Source: Phaseolus vulgaris
Taxonomy: Eukaryota; Streptophyta; Magnoliopsida; Fabales; Fabaceae
Assembly (NCBI RefSeq): GCF_000499845.2
Contig: NC_023756.2
Location: forward strand, 40,983,393-41,047,392
DNA: 64,000 nucleotides
Reading direction: 5' to 3'
The notes below the pieces were generated by a model that was not told the origin of the DNA, ran no database searches, and saw only the letters and a list, made by a program, of their open reading frames with translations. Positions 36,971 to 47,100 of this stretch are shown here, piece after piece. The stretch's first letter is position 1. Each line of letters starts with the position of its first letter. Made by a program: the position numbers and the translations under genes.

Positions 36971-38387
36971 ATGGTACACTTTGAGGAAACAGTTGCAATT
37001 TATGACGATCTTGTTGCGGCGAACATGAATTTAATTTCACAAATCGAAGAACAAATAAAAAAAAATAATGAAGGTGCATCAGTCATGATTCTTTGTATGA
37101 TTTCTTTTGGATTGAATTTGTTACGCACGGTGCCTACTAGAAGCAACTGTATCAGTGAGTCCCAACCTCAAAAAGAGCATCGCAGACAAGAATTGATGGA
37201 GTACTTGGTTCACACTGAAGAATCTCGTCACATTATTTGCATGGGACTGGAAGCTTTCATTAAATTATGTGAACGAATACGGGGAATTGGACTTGTTAAA
37301 GATGCATATCGATCAACCGTTGAAGAACAAGTAGCGAAATTTATGCACATTATTGGGCATAATGTGAAGAATCGAAGTGTGCCATTCTTTTTCCATCGGT
37401 CTGGAGAAATAGTTTCCCGTCACTTTCATAATGTTTTTAGTGCAATTTTAAGGTTAGAGGGGGAATTCTTAATTCAACCAAATGGAACGGTTGTAGAACC
37501 ACACATCCTTAACAACAGTCGATTTTTCCCCTACTTTAAGGTTTGTTGATGATAACATTACTTGAAATTATGTGTAATGTCTTCTTTAGTTTGTGTTCAA
37601 TTAAAGTTATGAATTTTTGTTTACATTAGGATTGTTTAGGGGCCATAGATGGGAGTCATGTACGTGTTAAGGTTGCACATGCTGATGCACCTCGTTTTCG
37701 AGGGAGAAAAGATTGGCCAACCCAAAACATATTTGCAGCCTGTGACTTTGACATGAAGTTCACATATGTCTTAGCCGATTGGGAAGGAACTGCCTCCGAT
37801 TCAAGGATATTGAAAGATGTTTTGGTACGAGACGATCCTTTGGTTATTCCAGAAGGTTAGTTATAGGGGATTGGGTGTGCAGAAGAATTAAAAGGTTGTA
37901 GTAGTATATACTAACCCAACTTTCCACAATCTTTGTAGGAAAATACTATCTTGGTGATGCAGGTTTTATGTTAAAACGAAATATAATAACACCTTATCGC
38001 GGGGTGAGATACCATTTGAAAGAATATTCGCGAAGAGGGCCACAAAATGCAAAAGAATTGTTTAATCATCGACATTCATCACTTAGGAACGTAATTAAGA
38101 GAACCTTTGGGGTGCTTAAAAAAAGTTTTCCAATTATAGTAAGTGGGATTGAGCCACATTATGATGTGGATACTATGACAAAAAATGTTTTAGCTTGTTG
38201 TATTGTGCATAACTTTCTACGCGGGGTCGACAATGATGAGTCTCTGCTTGAAGAAGTAGATAATGAATTGTTAGAACAAGATGTCCAACCAAACACCACC
38301 CATGCTCATGAACATGATTATAGGCTAGGGTGTGATATTAGGGACACTATAACAAATGAAATGTGGCAAGATTATGTAAACAATTAA
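36971..38387 (+). CDS. PIF/Harbinger transposase, open frame but catalytic Glu replaced
   Basis: Join 36971-37540, 37630-37855 and 37939-38387 gives 414 aa with both introns GT-AG and phases closing. N-terminal residues about 70-165 form the helix-turn-helix region found before the nuclease in this family (MGLEAFIKLCERIR, then IIGHNVKNR). The DDE_Tnp_4 nuclease follows: D197 in GAIDGSH, D247 in GTASDSRIL, then YYLGDAGF, ITPYRGVRYHL and NHRHSSLRNVIKRTFGVLKK. The family motif is RN(V/I)xERxFGxLK, where Glu is the third catalytic residue; here codon 38097-38099 is AAG (Lys319). The protein would normally cut and paste the element together with ORF1. It is probably inactive, though transcription and DNA binding may persist. 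No frame break is seen. Confidence 0.88.
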
Positions 38388-38456
38388 TTTCATGAAATAA
38401 TATATTTTCTACCATTTTTCAATGTTTGTCATCCTAACTTTATTTAAGTTAATTAG

Positions 38457-39629
38457 ATGGATCGCGGGAAAAATGTTGCTTCAAATTCATCAGGTTCTTA
38501 TCGAGAGTTCACCAAGTGGACGGCGGAGATGAACCTAATTTTGCTGAATGCAATGATTGACGAGGTACGAAAAGGGTGTAGAATTGATGGTAGTTGGACC
38601 ACTCAAGGATACACTAACATAGTTATGGCTTTAAATGAGGCTGACTTATCGGGTCTTAAGAAAAATAATGTGAAGAACCGCCAGAAAAGCCTGAAGGACA
38701 GGTGGAGGGAAGTCCATGATTTGTTTGGTGGATTAAGTGGTTTCGCATGGAACCAGACCACCAAACATTTTGAAGCCGAGGACGAAGTTTGGAGTGAGCT
38801 GATTAAGGTACAATGATAAGTACTTTTTTATGTAACAATTACATTTCACTTCACATTTCGCATCAAATACTAATATGTGAAATGTATGTAGGCCAAACCA
38901 TCTGCGACGAAATGGCGTGTCAATCCCATTTGCCATTATGACCTCATGGAGGAGTTGTGGTCTAATGATAGAGCCACGGGAAGTCGGGTCAGGACAGCCT
39001 GTGACATCAATTCACCTCCTCACATGAGCAATTTTAGTGCGAACCTTGGGGACAATAATATGGATTATATCCCCGAGCAACCCAACTATGAGGAGGAAGA
39101 TGACTACGTCCCACGATCACCTGCTCCTCACTTCCAATCTAGTGACACTCCTTCAGACACGCCGTCAAACACTCCTTCTATGCCGTCAGCTGGCTCTGCG
39201 GGCACATCCTTATCTTGAGGATCAAAGAGAAAAGGCCTTACTATGGACGACATTGATGAATATTTTGCAATGTTGAATACTAATCTTCAACAATGTGTGG
39301 CATCAATGAAGGATGGAAATGAAAATGCCTCTCAATTGGTGGATATTGCTCGTGCACAGGCAACGACAGCTCAAGAAATAGCTGCCGAAATTAGACGACG
39401 AAACGACCTATATGCTGAGCATGTACACCACCATCGACGCCATGCCTCATACCAATACTCAGAGTCTGATATTTGGGCAATGCTCGTGGAACTTAACATT
39501 CAGGATGAACAGGTCATGGATCAATGCTACGAGTTTTTATGTGACCATCCTGGAAGAGTCAAGCAACTATTTGGGATGCCATATGAGCGTCGCATGACAA
39601 AGTTGTTTGCATTTATGACTAGGCGTTGA
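38457..39629 (+). pseudogene. Harbinger ORF1: Myb/SANT-like DNA-binding protein with one internal stop
   Basis: Join 38457-38807 and 38892-39629 (intron GT-AG, phase 0) would give 362 codons. The N-terminal ~100 residues form a Myb/SANT-like domain: KWTAEMNLILLNAMIDEV, GSWTTQGYTNIV, NVKNRQKSLKDRW and WNQTTKHFEAEDEVW. A Ser/Pro/Thr-rich linker follows, then a C-terminal domain (MDDIDEYFAML, LVELNIQ, RMTKLFAFMTRR). A single in-frame TGA at 39216-39218 (codon 226) separates the two halves; the frame is otherwise open on both sides. In PIF/Harbinger elements ORF1 binds the transposon ends and brings the transposase to the nucleus. It lies 70 bp downstream of the transposase. Confidence 0.85.
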
Positions 39630-39883
39630 TTTCATATCTCTGTGTCGGCGTTACCTTCGTGTCTTTTAATTACATGTTGTCCTTTTATTTCATTTAACTT
39701 ATTTTGTAATTTGTTTATTATTGGACAACTAGGATAAGAACTTTTAATAGTATTGTATTTGCATTGGCCTTGTAATTTTATTTTGTGTGAACTTGTACTA
39801 TTGTGTTTGATAAGACCTACCATTATGTTTATGATATTATGTTAACTTTTGTTTAGTTATTTATTGTAGTAATTGCATTAAAC

Positions 39884-41037
39884 ATGGCATCATCATCTCA
39901 GAAACGTAATAGAACCCGTAAGGGTAAAGCTCCGGCAGAAGATGTTTCCGTTCCTCCTCAGCCTGGAACGAGGATTGAACAAGTTCTTGATTATTCAAGA
40001 TACTTTAGTACAAGACGTCAAATGCTGTTTTTTGAAAAAAAAAAATCACGCAAGACCAGTATTACCACCAAAAGTTATGCATACTCCATTTTTTGCTGCT
40101 ACAGGATTTGAATTCCAAAATTTTCTGAATTGGCAAGGTTTACAACCTTTCCTTTGAATTAATCTTCCGTATTATGAGGACTTGGTAAGAGTATTTTATA
40201 CAAATGCAAAGATCACACTTGTTGGTCACCTTGCCATTGAGATTTGCGGAAGGATGATACACATTAAAGAAATGGATTGGATGACCATTGCTCATCTCAG
40301 GTATGACGGTCTTAAGTTAACCCCTGGGACGATCCCTGAGGAGCTTAATTTTGATCGAGCACTGACATTATCGTCCATGATCCGCGAAGATGTTGAAGGT
40401 GAAAATGTCAGAAATGTCGGTAGTCTGAAAATGAATGACCGACTATTGCATTACACATGGGTGCATATCTTATGCCCTCGTGGAAGCAACTATGCACAAC
40501 TACTGAATGAATATATTCTGATGTTGTGGTTAATAAAAAATAATGTACTGATTAATTGGCCTCACTACATCATGCAACACATTATCAAATGTCGGGATAA
40601 CAACATGTCTCTCCTGTATGCAAATTTGATAACGAGGATCTTGCAGGTGTATGGCTTCGACTTGACGAATGAACAACAAATAATGCTAGGATGGAATAAT
40701 TACTTTGGGAAAAAGAGTATGACAAAATTGAATATATTCTAGGTCAATGGCGCATGACAACTTGGTAGGCCTCAACAGTCAAACGAAGAAGATGATGAAG
40801 AGGATCAATTGCCATAACATCTTTAAGGTGCTCAACCTCAACCAGCAATCCTCAGTCGAACTGAAATGTTAACCCAAATTTGGACGGGGATGCAAGACAT
40901 GAGAGAAAGCATGAGGAACGTTAACATTCATTTTGACAGGCTTGACGAAAGGATGGAGCGAAATGATCAAAGGATGGACAGATTGGAGGATACTTTGAAT
41001 CAGATTCATCGTCAACAAGGCCATTGATTGTCTATTT
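39884..41037 (+). pseudogene. Decayed gene for a 'putative plant transposon protein' domain with coiled-coil tail
   Basis: It begins MASSSQKRNRTRKGKAP at 39884. An 11-A run (40035-40045) marks a frameshift, and the continuing frame reads HTPFFAATGFEFQNFLNW, then a stop near 40156, then LVRVFYTNAKIT, HYTWVHILCPRGSNYAQL, NEYILMLWLI and a further stop near 40742. After more stops the end reads MRESMRNVNIHFDRLDERM and on to 41037, a clear heptad-like coiled coil. The core resembles the domain annotated in legumes as 'putative plant transposon protein', found in TE-derived ORFs; that is memory, not a search. It is not part of the usual Harbinger gene set. Confidence 0.65.
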
Positions 41038-41274
41038 GCATTATGTTATTGTCTTTTATTTTATTTCTATTTTTCGGGTTGAACATTATTATTTCTATTT
41101 TTGTTGTTTTTGTTATATTTCACCTTGAACATTGAGAAATTCATATTTAACATTAAGCTTCTTTTTATTTTAAATGCAAGTTCTTTAAGAGTTGAATTCT
41201 ATTATGATTAAAGTAAATCTTTCGGGTCCATTATCTAAATTGGAAAATTAATAACATTCATTACGTAGCCTTCA

Positions 41275-41745
41275 ATGTTTGCGCATGACATGACATCATC
41301 CTCTAGTTGCACTAGTTGTGGTGCAAAATCACGTGGTACTTTTACCCATGTTGCTGGGAGCACAAGTGCGTTCGTTGCTTCTATTTGTGATTGTGGACAC
41401 TTTGCTATTTTGAGAACAACAACAACTGAAAAAATGCTGGAAAACGATTTTGGGGTTGTCCCAAGTACAAGGTAAATTTAATTCAATTCAGTTTCATGCA
41501 AACTTAACTTTGGTTATTTAAATTTTTTCATTGTTGAATTTTATTCTTTTCTCAAAACAGATTACAAGTGGCATTGTTCTAGACTGTAATTTTTCAAATG
41601 GTACAATGAAGACGTTGTCGATGACAAAGATGCAATCATTATCAGACAACGAAATAATATATGCCTTTTAGAAACACGTTTGAAGGTTTCCACAAGAAGG
41701 GTTAAAATGTTATTACTGGGATGTCATTTTTTTTTTCTACTTAAC
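41275..41745 (+). pseudogene. Decayed GRF-type zinc-finger ORF
   Basis: The ORF from 41275 reads CTSCGAK and later CDCGHFAILRT. In a shifted frame at about 41450-41471 comes WGCPKYK, then a donor (GTAAAT at 41472) and acceptor (AAACAG ending at 41560). The following sequence gives YKWHCSRL, stop, FFKWYNEDVVDD. The order C-x-C-G...R-T...W-G-C-P...F-F-x-W is that of the GRF zinc finger, a small DNA/RNA-binding domain common in plant TE-related ORFs. At least one frameshift and one stop break it. It may be cargo of the Harbinger element or a nested fragment. Confidence 0.6.
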
Positions 41746-41749
41746 ATTA

Positions 41750-42504
41750 TTATGTTTTTAAGTTTTCTGTAATTTCAAATTAACATATATTTATCTCTCT
41801 CTACATCAAATGTAATGACTTTATATATTTTTGCAACTAATTAATGTTCATAACATCTTTTCTTAAATTATATTCATGTTATTATTAATAGTAATAAAAT
41901 CATAATTAATAATAATTATATATTTATATAACATAACATTTATTAAATAACCATTAATAATATTAAAATTATCTACAAACAAAAATTTTACTAATACAAA
42001 AATTTTCAATTAATAAAATTATAAATAAAGAATTCATGTTTCATTTCTATATTCTATTTTTTTAATTCATTTCAATTTTATATTATTTTTTAAGTTATAA
42101 TTGAAACTTACAATTATTTTAATTATGAAAATTATGTACAAAAGTAATAATCATTTCTTTATTATTTTTTTACACATGGACAAAAGTATACTATAATAAT
42201 AATATAATAGAAATTAAATAATATAGTACTAATTATTTTAATTAACTTAAATATCCTTTAAACTAATTAATATTTCATTTTTCTATTTATTTATATACAA
42301 GGGTAAATTTGTAATCTTACAATTTACACTATTCAAAATATATTAAAATACTCTCACAACTATCACATCATTCACACTTTTCAATAAACTTTTTTCACAC
42401 ATCCACTCTAACATCTCTCAATCCAAACACCATCAACTTTCTCCACACTTCCACTCACCCACACCCTCAACTTTCCACTCACCCACAACCTCTAATCCAA
42501 ACAA
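41750..42504 (+). repeat. 3' subterminal region of the Harbinger element
   Basis: AT-rich, non-coding. The last ~200 bp become C/A-rich ('cactcacccacaccctcaac'). It is homologous along its length to 42720-43206, including 'gtaatcttacaatttacact' (42311-42330; same words at 43008-43027). This similarity supports the relation of the two neighbouring elements. Confidence 0.75.
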
Positions 42505-42507
42505 TTA

Positions 42508-43206
42508 GGGTGTGTTTGCTTTTGGGGATGATGGAGGTTGAGGATGAGGGTGAATGGGTGTCACCCTTGTTTGTTTCTATGAGAGGGAGAGGTTGAGGGT
42601 AAGAATGAGTGAAAAGTTGAGGGTATTTAGAATCTTCTCATAATTGAAGAGAAAGGAGAGTGGAATGAGGTGAAAAGACCATGGTGTCCTTCATACAATA
42701 ATATTAATAATGGAAATTATTATTATTATTAATTTTGTGTGTGTATATATATACCTAACATAATATAATTTAAAGAATCATAAATAATATTAAAATTATC
42801 TAAATAAAATAACTTACGTAACAAAATTAATAAAATGAAAAATAATAAAATTATACTTACATTTAAAATTATATTTAATTATTTCTTTGAATTTTACATT
42901 TTTTTTCTTTTATTTATAAATAAAACTTTAAAACTTTAAATTATTTTAATTAACTATGCACAAAATTAATAATTATTTATTATTTTTTTATATATAAGGA
43001 TAAATTCGTAATCTTACAATTTACACTATTCAAAATAATTTAAAATACTCTTACAACCATCACATCACTCACATATCTTAATAAATTTTTTTCACGCATC
43101 CATTCTAACATATCCTAATTCAAACACACTAACTTTTTTCACTTTTTTTCTCACACTCTCACTCTCCCACACCCTTAACTTTCCACTCCCCAATCCAAAC
43201 AAAGCC
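42508..43206 (+). mobile_element. 699-bp non-autonomous Harbinger derivative
   Basis: The left end GGGTGTGTTTGCTTTTGGGG follows TTA (42505-42507). The right end, read on the minus strand, is GGCTTTGTTTGGATTGGGG and is followed by TTA (43207-43209). The interior lacks ORFs and matches the large element's extreme left (cacccttgtttgtttc) and right 600 bp, so it looks like an internal-deletion copy. It shares the TTA between the two elements with its large neighbour. Confidence 0.82.
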
Positions 43207-43688
43207 TTAGACTTGGTGATGTTTGTCTTAAAATGGATGATTTAGTTGAGAAAAAAGAGAGAAGGAAAGAAGGAACGAAGACAGCAATCAAAACACCAGT
43301 CCAAAATTACAAAATCCAAAATTTTATCATCTTCAAAATCGACATTTCAACCTAAAATCTAGTAGCATGTTCGGTTGTATATGACAAAATTGAAGAGAAA
43401 ACCTTGTTAGAATAATTTAAAACTGAAGGAACCAAGTATAAAACATTGTTGATAGATCAAAATCGCAAAATAGTCAAAACAGAAGAATGAATTAAATAAT
43501 AAAGTCAAATAATCACCATTGATGTTAGGTTAATTTGTTAATTATCTATAACATAGTAATATCTTGTGGTTAGATCGAACAACATACCAAATGGTTATAG
43601 TGTGAACGTGAAGTTTAAGTGATGACCCTCTTGTGGTAATGGTATCTTGAAGACAGTTTTGAACCATGTTTCTGAACTCTTAAACTTA
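43207..43688. other. Host spacer between the Harbinger derivative and the LTR retrotransposon
   Basis: No gene or repeat is recognised. Together with the sequence after 49062 it forms the pre-insertion downstream region of the rhomboid gene. Confidence 0.5.
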
Positions 43689-43693
43689 AATTA

Positions 43694-44123
43694 TGTTACG
43701 GGCACAAAGGGCAGCAAAGGAAAAAGAACTAAAGAGCAGGGGTTTTTGGTAAATGGCCAGACAGTTAGAAAAAGTTTACACATGGATGAGGGCACGCACA
43801 CTGAGGGCATCAGAAGAAGCAGCAGAATACGTACAACCAATAAGAGGCTCACAGGGTATGACCTAAGGGGCAGGCATGATTTGGGTATGACCTCTTTATG
43901 ATATTCTTCTTCTTCCTCTGAATCCTTCTTCCTGTAATCCCCTTTGAATATTCCTCTTCTGCCTGCAGGTTGACTCTATAGCAGTCATACAGCCACCATT
44001 CTATCCACCCTTTCACGGGCACTGTTAATACCTTTTATTATTGTCTAATTCTGAGAGTTTTATTCGCTAGATGTGTGGTTAGTTGAGAACCATACTTAAT
44101 ATATATATCTTCACACCATTACA
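43694..44123 (+). repeat. 5' LTR
   Basis: 430 bp, TG...CA ends. It contains a TATA-like 'aatatatatat' near 44098. The first ~200 bp encode the same C-terminal peptide as the end of gag-pol in the 3' LTR. After it comes 'taggtgctttcattgag', the position of a primer-binding site; it is not an obvious initiator-Met match. Confidence 0.95.
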
Positions 44124-44145
44124 TAGGTGCTTTCATTGAGCCACC

Positions 44146-47100
44146 ATGGCTGATAACACAAGAATGGCCACCATGGCAGCGGAGATACGAGCTCACGACG
44201 CTGAACTAAAACGCATAATGGATCTCTTGGAGTTACGTGACCAAGAACAACGTGTGCACACTGCACAAGTAGAGGCGGCAGCGAACGCGCGCATGGAGCG
44301 TATTCAATCAATGGTGGAATCACTGCTTCAAAACCAAGCCCAGCTTCATGGTGGATCTAGCATGAACTCTACGCAAACCCACACAGTTCAGCCTAGGCAA
44401 GCATTTCAAATTAGGAATGTGAAATTAGATTTTCCTAAATTTAATGGCTCGGATGTGATGGCTTGGATTTTCAAGGCTGAACAATTTTTTGACTATTATG
44501 GAACTGCTGATGAGGATAGATTAACTATTGCTGCAATTCATATGGAAGAAGATGTCGTCCCCTGGTTCCAAATGATTCAAAGAACCAACCCATTTATGTC
44601 ATGGACTGCTCTCACCACAGCCTTGGAAACTGAATTTGGCCCTTCACCATTTGATTGTCCACAAGCAGCTTTGTTTAAACTCCAACAAAAAGGATCGGTT
44701 TCTGAATATTATCTCCAATTTATGTCCTTAGCTAACCGTTCCGGTAGCTTACCTCAAGAAGCATTGCTGAATTGTTTTGTTAGTGGATTGCATACGGAGT
44801 TACAAAGAGATGTGATTGCCCAATCCCCACCTTCCTTATTGAGAGTTGTGGCGTTTGCTAAGCTTTATGAAGACAGATATAACACTAATACCAAGCCTCA
44901 CTCATCTACTACCATCGCCAGAATTTTCAACCCCAAACCCACCTACTATAACACCCATCATTCTTGCCCTGCACCCTCTAAAAGTCCTCTACCCCCATTA
45001 CTTCCCACACCATCTACCAAACCAATATACAATCCCAACCAAATAAAAAAACTCACTACTGCAGAGATGCAACTTAGAAGAGAAAAGGGCCAATGCTATA
45101 CATGTGATGAAAAATTCTCATTCAACCATAAATGTCCCAACCGACATTTGATGATTTTGCAAGCTGATGAGGAAGACAGTGAAACAGACATAGTACTGCA
45201 ACCACCAGAACCCCTAGACATTGAAGATTCATCAAATGAACTCCCTGTTGAAGACCTCCACTTATCGTTGGATGCTTTTGAAGATGTTAGACATGCCCGA
45301 ACTATCCGATTTGCAGCAGATCTGCACGGTATGGCCGTTCAAGTTATGATAGATGGAGGTAGCAGCGACAACTTTCTTCAACCACGATTGGCTAAGTTCC
45401 TGAAGCTTGAAGTGGAACAAAGTCCAAAATTAAGAGTAATGGTGGGAAATGGAAACAGATTGGAAACTGAAGGCTACATTCGAAACATCTCTGTCAATAT
45501 GCAGGGGGCACAAATTGATCTTCCTGTCTTTTTACTACCTGTTTCTGGGGCTGATTTGATTATTGGTACCAATTGGCTTTCAACTATAGGCCCTCACATC
45601 CATGATTATAGGGATCTCAACATCCAATTCCATTATAAAGGACAACAGGTTACTCTACAGGGGGACAAGTACAACCAGATAAACCTTGAAGCTGCTCAAT
45701 ACCATCATATCAGAAGGCTTTATAGCATGGATGCCATTCATGAGTGCTACGCCATTCAGGTTGCAACAGCAGTAGATAACAACAAATGGCAGCTGCCAGA
45801 CCAAATGGAGCCTGCACTTGTAACCTTATTGCACACTTATAGACAAGTGTTTGATGTTCCCATTGGTTTACCCCCTCCCAGACTGCATGACCACTCTATT
45901 CCCTTATTGGAAGGATCCAACCCAGTCAAGGTTAAGCCTTACCGGTATCCTCACAGCCAAAAAGCTCAAATAGAGCAAATGATTCAAGAGATGTTGAATG
46001 CAGGGCTAATCCAGCCAAGCACGAGTCCATTTTCATCACCAATCATTCTTGTGAAGAAAAAGGATGGAACATGGCGATTTTGTACGGATTATAGGGCTCT
46101 TAATGCTATCACCATCAATGATAGCTTTCCCATCCCAACAGTCGATGAGTTAATTGATGAACTACATGGAGCCACTCATTTCTCTAAACTTGACCTGAGG
46201 TCCGGATATCATCAGATATTGGTGAAACCTGAAGACAGGTATAAAACAGCATTTCGGACTCATCAAGGCCATTATGAATGGCTAGTCATGCCATTTGGCC
46301 TCACTAATGCCCCTGCTACTTTCCAGAGTCTAATGAATCACATTTTTCAAGGGTGGCTGAGAAAATTTGTGTTAGTATTCTTTGATGACATATTGGTTTA
46401 TAGTCCCGATTGGTCTTCTCACTTACAACATCTAGAGACTGTTTTGCAAGTTTTACAGAAGGAACATCTCTTTGCCAAGCTGTCCAAATGTTCTTTTGGT
46501 GCCACCAACATTGACTACCTTGGTCACACTATATCCAATGCGGGTATTGCAATGGAGGAAGATAAAATCCGTGCTGTGAAGGATTGGCCAAAACCAACAT
46601 CTCTCAAGTTATTGAGAGGCTTCTTAGGCCTCACAGGCTACTATAGACGGTTTATCAGGAATTACGCCTCTTTGGCAACCCCGCTAACAGATATGCTCAA
46701 GAAAGATAATTTTAAGTGGACCACGACAGCAGAGGATGCTTTTGTGAAACTAAAAAAAGCTCTTACCTCGTCACCGATATTAGCACTACCCAACTTTACT
46801 CAACCTTTCACTCTTGAAACAGATGCATCAGGGATAGGAATTGGAGCTGTCTTACTGCAGCAAGCTCATCCTGTGGCTTATTATTCTAAGAAATTATCTG
46901 CACGACAACAGAAGCAATCTGCTTATGCTAGGGAGTTATACGCCATCACTCAAGCAATTGCCAAATTTAGGCACTACTTGCTAGGCCATAAGTTCACCAT
47001 CAAAACAGATCAGAAAAGCTTGAAAGAACTCCTTGATCAATCCCTGCACACCCCAGAACAAAAATTTCTTGGATATGATTTCACAATTCAATATAAGCCT

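Larger units (their letters stand above)
34134..42504 (+). mobile_element. Large PIF/Harbinger DNA transposon (about 8.4 kb)
   Basis: The left end GGCCTGGTTTGCTTCCAGGG starts after TTA (34131-34133). The right end, read on the minus strand from 42504, is TTGTTTGGATTAGAGGTTG, next to TTA (42505-42507). TTA is the PIF/Harbinger target. Compared with the second right end at 43206 (minus strand GGCTTTGTTTGGATTGGGG), the terminal bases of the 42504 end are missing or changed, so the element may also be read as ending at 43206. It encodes, all on the plus strand, a transposase, a Myb-like ORF1 and two further decayed ORFs. Its 5' part carries three kinds of repeats. Typical plant family members are shorter, so extra DNA has probably been acquired. 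Confidence 0.82.
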
